Shown piece after piece: positions 57,917-64,000 of a stretch of DNA of 64,000 bases; the first letter of the stretch is position 1, and each line of letters starts with the position of its first letter. The DNA lies in the NCBI RefSeq assembly GCF_025766255.1, contig NW_026516745.1, forward strand, positions 124,001-188,000. The letters are read 5' to 3'. A program made the position numbers and the translations under genes. Below the pieces are notes generated by a model. The model saw only the letters and a program-made list of their open reading frames with translations. It was not told where the DNA came from and did no database searches. The stretch comes from Zychaea mexicana (Eukaryota > Mucoromycota > Mucoromycetes > Mucorales > Lichtheimiaceae).

Positions 57917-59424
57917 AGGCTAATGAGCAATATAGGTACCCCCCCTCTAATTATAGATAGAGTCATCCATCGGACCTCAAATTTTACCTATATCTAGTTC
58001 AGTATCTGAATTTTTATATCTCTAATTTTCTAAGCCACAGCACAGAAATTGCAAGAGAACCAGCCATTGAAGCTAAGAGGTTAGTTTTTGTGAAAGTTCA
58101 CATTTTTAAAATTTTGAAGTTTTATATAATTAGGTATAATAGCTACAGAAACATACTACTAAAAGCTATATCATAGCGAGATGTGTTGAGCTCAGAGAAA
58201 TACTAGAAGATAAGTAATCGTTACTATGATATCTAAGGGATAAGGGTATATTTGATCGAAATTTCAATTAGAGAAAGATATAAAGCTCAAGAGTTATCAG
58301 TAGTAAGTTCATTTAAAGTGACTAATAATAATTGCATTTTATAAAAGAACCTTGTTACATGGGAAAAAGAAACCTTGTTACATCGGAAAAATAAACCTTG
58401 TTATATGGGAAAAAGAAACCTTGTTATATGGGAAAAAGGATGACATATACGGGAATGTAGATGACAAATATAAATCTGTGTGAGAAGAATGCAATTCCCT
58501 TATTCCGGCCCGGAAATAAGAGTTGGGTGTTCCCCCCATAATTTTTTTGGGATTTCAAGGTCAGCCACTAGAGGCACTGTGCTAGGCAGCAATGTAGTAT
58601 TTCAGAGAGGGAAAATTTCACCAAGTGCATGTGCTTCTTATATAAAAAGTTTTTTTTCTCTTAAGTTCATCTCCAAGCATTCTTCAAGCTCTAGCTACAA
58701 CAACCCTTTCCAAATTGAGGATTTGCACAAAAGGATCAACTTGGTGACGGATTCTTATGGTAAATGTCTCAGATGGAGGAAGGAAAAAGACAGAGAAAGT
58801 TTTTTTTCTTTACTTTGTATAACATGGCAGTAACAGCGTGATTGATAGTTGCTTTTTCTACACTTTACAGAACAGGTTCATCGTCACTGCACACCCATTC
58901 GCAAGGCATTTGACAGTAGCAGCATTATTAGCATCTGTCCACAGCTCATTTACATATGAAATCAGGATTATTGACTTGGTACAAAATGGAACAAGCTTTT
59001 TTTCTCTTTGCATATGTATAGCCCTGTAAACAAAAAGTAACAATCGTTTGTTAATATATTTCCCGTCTATAGGACATACAGTCGAGGCATCACAGGTCAT
59101 GGCATTACTGATGGATCCTTTGAACTCATTCACTGCAACGGCTCAAGACTAATAACTTAGTGAAATGGAAGAGGTAAGGGTTATTCTTTTCTTTATGCTT
59201 TGCAAGGCGCTGCAAAAATAACCAACACCGTTCTTGCTTATCTTCAACTAGTCCTACCAACTATTCAGTACATGGAGCATGCACAACTACTGCTAGCAGC
59301 ACAGTTTGGACTCATTATGGTAAAATGGTTAAAGTGTTAAGGAGGGGGGGGTGACTCTTAGTTTTATGTTTTTGGTAAAATTATAAATATGTAAAAAATT
59401 ATAAGTAATATAATTTTTAAGTAT
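57917..59424. other. Non-coding
   Basis: No convincing gene. A 117-codon plus-strand frame (58480-58833) has no motif. Contains the 24 bp repeats listed separately. Confidence 0.4.
58348..58440 (+). repeat. 24 bp tandem repeat
   Basis: Four copies of CCTTGTTACATGGGAAAAAG plus AAA, with ACAT/ATAT variation. Confidence 0.9.
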
Positions 59425-59570
59425 TTAAGCGGTCCCTGCCTCGCTTCGCTCGGCTGAATGAGCCCCTCCGCTTCGCTCCGTGTCATTCAACGGGAACGCG
59501 TCGCAAGGGGTTCCCCCCTTGACCCCCAGGTTGGGGGGCAAGCCCCCCAAACCCCCCTCTCGTTGCTTAT
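59425..59570. repeat. GC-rich inverted-repeat island
   Basis: In AT-rich surroundings: CCTCGCTTCGCTCGG and CTCCGCTTCGCTCCG, then TTGGGGGGCAAGCCCCCCAA, a near-perfect palindrome. Lies about 325 bases beyond the Helitron gene's stop, where a Helitron 3' end would be expected, but no hairpin plus CTRR terminus was identified with confidence. Confidence 0.5.
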
Positions 59571-59894
59571 TCATGGCTGAATCAGTGATCTTGAAGTATT
59601 CAAGCCTAAACAACTTCGCTTTGCATATTACTAAACCCTAACTGCTAAAGCACCCGAAACCCTACATTACTCTAATGTGTTATGTGTTATCAATTGTAAG
59701 TATAAGTACATAATATATGTTCGGTATGAGTGTAAAAGAAGAGAAATCTAAGTATTGAAATGGGATTAAAAAAATAAATTAGAGTAGAGTGAAGTCAATG
59801 GAAAAATGGAAAAGAGAACTATATGAAGCAACGGAAAGAGGGACAGTATATCAATAGTAATGGATAGAGAAAAGCATAAATGCTCGTATATGAG

Positions 59895-62800
59895 TTATAG
59901 AAGAACTTCATTATATACAACATTTCTTGTATTGAGCCCAGGTTGATCAGGTGAAGTAGAGTTTTCTGGATCGACCATAATGTGGATGGCAGATGGTCTA
60001 CGGACCCGAGACATTGCTACATATAGGAGGCCATGTGTAAATGGCGGCTCTGGTAGGTAGAGACCAACGCTGTCAAAAGTTTGACCTTGGGCTTTGTTGA
60101 TTGTCATTGAGAATGCCAATCGAACAGGGAACTGCGTTCTTTTGAATTGTATTGGGCAGCGGGCTTGCGACGGTGTGAGGGTGATGCGCGGAATTAGAAC
60201 AATTGTGCCAGTTTGTGGTCCAGTGGCAATCTCGGCTTCAAGGACATATCGGCGGACAGAGCGAACAATCAATCGAGTACTATTGCAGAGACCATTTCCA
60301 GTATGCAAGTTTCGTAGCAACATCACTGGGCAGCCAACTTTAAGCTTGAGGCAATGTGGTGGAAGGTCGGATGGATCAAGGGAATTGAGGAGTTCAGGAG
60401 GGTAAGCAATTTGGTCCTCTGGATCGTCGACCGAGTCAGCACTTTTTACCTCCTCAAGGTATTCACCTGGAAACTGATCGAGAACCCGCTCGTTCAGAAC
60501 AGCAACATCCTTGTTTTTAGGTGTCAAAATTGCACGACTGGTTAGAAAATCACGGTCCACATTTGGTGAGTTCAGATCACCGAACACAACGTCAATGAGC
60601 TCGTTAGTGTTGTAACGCGACATCAGCATTTGGCGAGGAATTAAGACTCTATCTTCTGTATTTGGAACTAATGGCTCAGCACCATCACCAATTCGAAGTA
60701 GGTATTCGGCAAATTCGCGTAGCTCTGTAGCATCAGCTGTATGAGCAGCTTGCTGAACACGCATATTATTGCGTAAGTGGTGGACTGTAACATAGCGCCA
60801 AATCGCAGTAGCTCTGTTCAAGCATTGCTCGACAATTTGCGGGCGCTCAGCATTCGGAATTACAGGAAGGACCTATTCAAAACATAAGACAATATTAAAC
60901 CGTATGCCGATGTGCTCCCATTGTTAACTCTGACCACCCCAAACCTTAGTGCTAAATTAAGGTCATACCTGACGAAAATCACTGCCAAACACAACAACTT
61001 TACCGCCAAAAGGGACATCAGCAAGGGCAGGATCCTCAGTGCGCATGGTATCTTGTATGCTCCGGTTCACAGTTTCGATGAGGTCGCGGCTTATCATGGA
61101 CGCTTCATCCCAAATAATGATACGCGCCATTTTAATTAATCTTGCTGTGTCAGATCGAGGTGTAAAACTGCACATAGACGTTCGATTCACCTCCAATGGA
61201 ATCTTGAAGGTTGAGTGAGCCGTACGTCCTCCATCCAACAAAAGAGCTGCTGTACCACTTGTGGCCACTGCAAGGGCGATACCATCAGCGCGCCGGACAT
61301 TTTCAAGTATAGCATTGAAAAGATATGTCTTTCTAGTTCCTCCAGGGCCGTCAACAAAGTGCAGTTTGGGCTCGTTTTGGGGAGCATCGAGAGAGCGAAT
61401 CACAGCATCAAAAACTGTTTGCTGATCCTCATTGAATTGCAGCTGACGCTGAGGCTGTAAAGCCAGACGTGCTATCAATCGACGGTGCTCGCGGATGAGC
61501 AAAGGCTCTCCAGCACCGACGTCATCATCCTCATCATCAGGCTCTGGAACAACGAATCCATCAAAATCTCGCAGTGATCTCGATAACTGAACCATGACGG
61601 ATTCGATTTGCAGTAAAGCGCGGTTATATATGGCATCTGTGAATTGCAAACTTTGATCGTTCATGTCCTGACGTGCAGTGTGAAGATAGTCTTCCGCCAT
61701 ACTATCACGATGATCTAACCACAAAGCATAAGGATCTTCAGGATGGCAAAACACCAAAAGGATAGCAAAAAGCCGCCGTAATGCATGTGGTTGCTGGTAA
61801 GTGACTGCTTGGTCCATACAATCACTCCATTCTTGCTGGCCGGTTAGAAGACCAAGGCGTCGAGCAGTGGCCTGGAAAGTAGGCAGGATCTCCTGTTCTG
61901 GAGTACCTTTGTTGATTGTGCGCATGTCAACAAACGATGTCGCACCAGGGACATGATAAAGTAAAAGTCGAAGATGGTACTTTTCTACTTCGCGAGGAGA
62001 GACAGCGTAGATACGACCAATGGTGCCATTGAAACCACGTTCACGAATTTTCCATCGACGTTGAGCAGAAACAAAGACATGTCGTTCTGGAAAATCAGGG
62101 TATAAAATCGTGCGGGCATGCTCATACTCTTGGTTGTATTGAAACCATGCTGTAAGCGTGGTTTCGTGTGCCCGTCCAACGACTTCGGTAGGAGTTTCAT
62201 CGTCTCCGAAATTCACTGTCTGCTCGTTTTCCAAATGAACCGCCAATCGCTGGTGTGCAGGATATTCATGGTGTAAGGAAAACGAAAACAGTCGCCAACA
62301 TCCTTCCGAAGCAGAAACGTAGCGTGCGTCAAGAAAGGTTCGGATTTCATCGACCGGTTGTTCGTCATTCCCATTTGCATTTGCAGGATCGTTGTTGACT
62401 TGTTGTTGTACAACTGCGGCAGATGCACGATCATGACCTTTATAGAAATACTTGTAGACGTATTTGATCGAATGAATAGACGTGCAAATTTCCACATTGA
62501 TATGTGCATCATATTTGGCGCACAGGTAGATGTTGTGAGGGACCACCCAGCGATTGTCGAGTCTGATATTTCCTGGTTTCGTAACATAGTCTCTATTGTT
62601 ACGTCGGCGGTACACAGGATAGCCATCGTCATTCATTGCCGTGTCCTCGTGAAACTCTTTAGGATATCGCTTTGTACATCTACCGTCTTCCATGCATGGG
62701 GATCGAGCATTTAACATGCCACATGGACCGTGCATCATATGCCGCTCAACAGTCGCACGTGCAGTTGGATAGCGCTCAGCATCGGGGAGTTCAGCCGAAA

Positions 62801-64000
62801 CGATATCGTCACAGTGAGCAGTTGTGCGTGGCGTGTCTTCGTCCGAAAGGATAAGCAATATGTGCGCATGTGGGAGGCCACGTTTCTGAAACTCGACAGT
62901 GTGAACGTGTGCAACGACATCGCCCAAGACCATGTTCTTCGTGAGATCTTCCATCAGCTGCTTCAATTTCAGTCTAAAAACACGTGCAGTGATATCAGGG
63001 CGATCAGGGGCACGCTGTCCCAGTAAAAGGGAATCTTGAATTTCTAGCCAGTTCGGATTGCAGGTGAAAGTAACGAAAAGGTCAGGTTTGCCAAAGCGAC
63101 GCACAATGCTCATGGCATCTTGGTACAGCTGCTGCATATGGCGTGGAGAGCCGATAAATGATGACGGCAAGATAACACGTCTTCCAACGCTGGTCAAGTC
63201 ATTATCACCCACGTTCATTGCGTCTACAACATTGCGGTAAAGATCGGAGCGCAATCGATCTTGGTTCAGGCGTATGAATCCCAAGCGGTTGGATTCCATT
63301 TTCGCATATATATCAACGATGAATTGTTGGAATAACTTTCCGAATCGATGTAAATCGTTGGCATCAGCATCACCATCAGCACCGTCACGAACCATGAGGC
63401 GGTATTTGTACCACTCCATTATGGTAATGTCATGATTATTTGAGTTTGCGTTAATCGCCCACCCTTCATCACCTAAAGTAATCTCAATACAACAAAATAC
63501 TAATAGACAGTGCTAATAATTGCAGGGACGAACCTTGAGGGAAAAGCAAAACATATTGAAGTGCATCATAGAAGCGATGCATTTCGCTAATTCTTTGCAA
63601 CTCATTGGATCTTGTTCTCAACACAATATCGCGCGGGCCAGCATCCTCGTTGTTGTTTTCCACGATAAGGATACCAATTTCATTGGCAGTTGGCGCGTTG
63701 TAACGTCGACGGTCTGGAGTATTCTCTGATCTGATGAGCATTCTAACATTGTCAACCCCTTGGTCGCGGGCAATTTCGTTCATATCTTGGAAGGATTCGA
63801 CAAAAGGATTGATACGATGCATTACGGCCTGTAATTGGCGTAGAGTGGAATCATTAAGGCGTACAGGGGAAACGGCGTGTCGATTGGCAATTTCAGTGGA
63901 TGGATCGTGCACGTAAATTTGAGCAAAGGCGGGTCTATTATTTTCAGCCGGTAGCAATGAACCTATGCGATGGTAGACACTTCCATGAATTCGGAAATTG
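59895..64000 (-). CDS. Helitron Rep-helicase (5' end beyond window)
   Basis: Rolling-circle transposase in at least three exons: >64000-63534, 63472-60969, 60872-59895; introns GT/AG. The N-terminal part shows NFRIHGSVYHRIGSL, FAQIYVHDP and FYDALQYVLLFPQ, typical of Helitron-like N domains. The Rep domain has LFVTFTCNPNWLEIQ, the HUH motif GLPHAHILLIL, and the tyrosine motif YVYKYFYKGHDRA. A PIF1-type helicase follows: HFVDGPGGTRKTYLFNAIL, IIIWDEASMISRDLIE, FGSDFRQ, then FSMTINKAQGQTFDSVGLYL and HGLLYVAMSRVRRP. The frame is open with stop TAA at the end, but Walker A reads GGTRKT where GGTGKT is expected (AGA for GGA), which should impair ATP binding. Confidence 0.93.

Noticed and set aside
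58480..58833. 117-codon plus-strand frame
   Set aside because: Ser/Lys-rich without recognisable domain and no upstream promoter or splice support.

Overview
The window looks like a repeat-dominated, gene-poor stretch of an early-diverging filamentous fungal genome, most likely Mucoromycota. The reasons are AT-rich non-coding DNA, 50-100 base introns with GT/AG ends, and a mix of hAT, PIF/Harbinger, CACTA-clan (Plavaka-like), chromodomain Ty3/gypsy, Helitron and RecQ-like elements. I see no convincing housekeeping gene, rRNA, tRNA or CRISPR array. This placement is inference; no species can be named.

Layout. 1-4380: right part of a hAT transposon (left end outside the window) with a three-exon transposase. 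4395-4991: a probable solo LTR. 5032-6621: a PIF/Harbinger remnant with a transposase tail and a convergent Myb/SANT-like gene. 6622-9620: non-coding, with a foldback repeat and an orphan zinc-finger fragment. 9624-33848: a four-element nest that can be resolved to the base. An outer Plavaka-like element (own DNA about 6.0 kb, TSD TAG) was interrupted by a related element of 11,303 bp (11266-22568, TSD ATG). That element was itself interrupted by a 4,732 bp CACTA-clan element (16144-20875, TSD TA). A 6,883 bp chromodomain gypsy element (23567-30449, identical 332 bp LTRs, TSD TGGAC) separately entered the outer element. Both Plavaka copies carry the transposase and a convergent coiled-coil accessory gene.

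33990-47560: tandem and dispersed repeats. These are a 27/28 bp minisatellite, four copies of a hairpin-led module, satellite-like arrays with periods of about 195, 189 and 171 bp, and two copies of a longer unit of unknown nature. 48043-54000: a 13-exon gene (about 1,720 codons) joining two zinc fingers, a tyrosine-recombinase-like domain, a RecQ-type helicase and a C-terminal cysteine-rich region. Upstream on the same strand lies an unrecognised seven-exon gene (54742-56394), and both have similar short tandem iterons upstream of their start codons. This pair is my best candidate for an under-described mobile system. 59895-64000: 3' part of a Helitron Rep-helicase gene.

Most coding units carry in-frame stops, predominantly TAG/TAA where homologues or context suggest glutamine, often without frameshifts. 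This looks like C-to-T decay in a CpA context. Paralogous genes still end together at TAA, so a changed genetic code is not supported.
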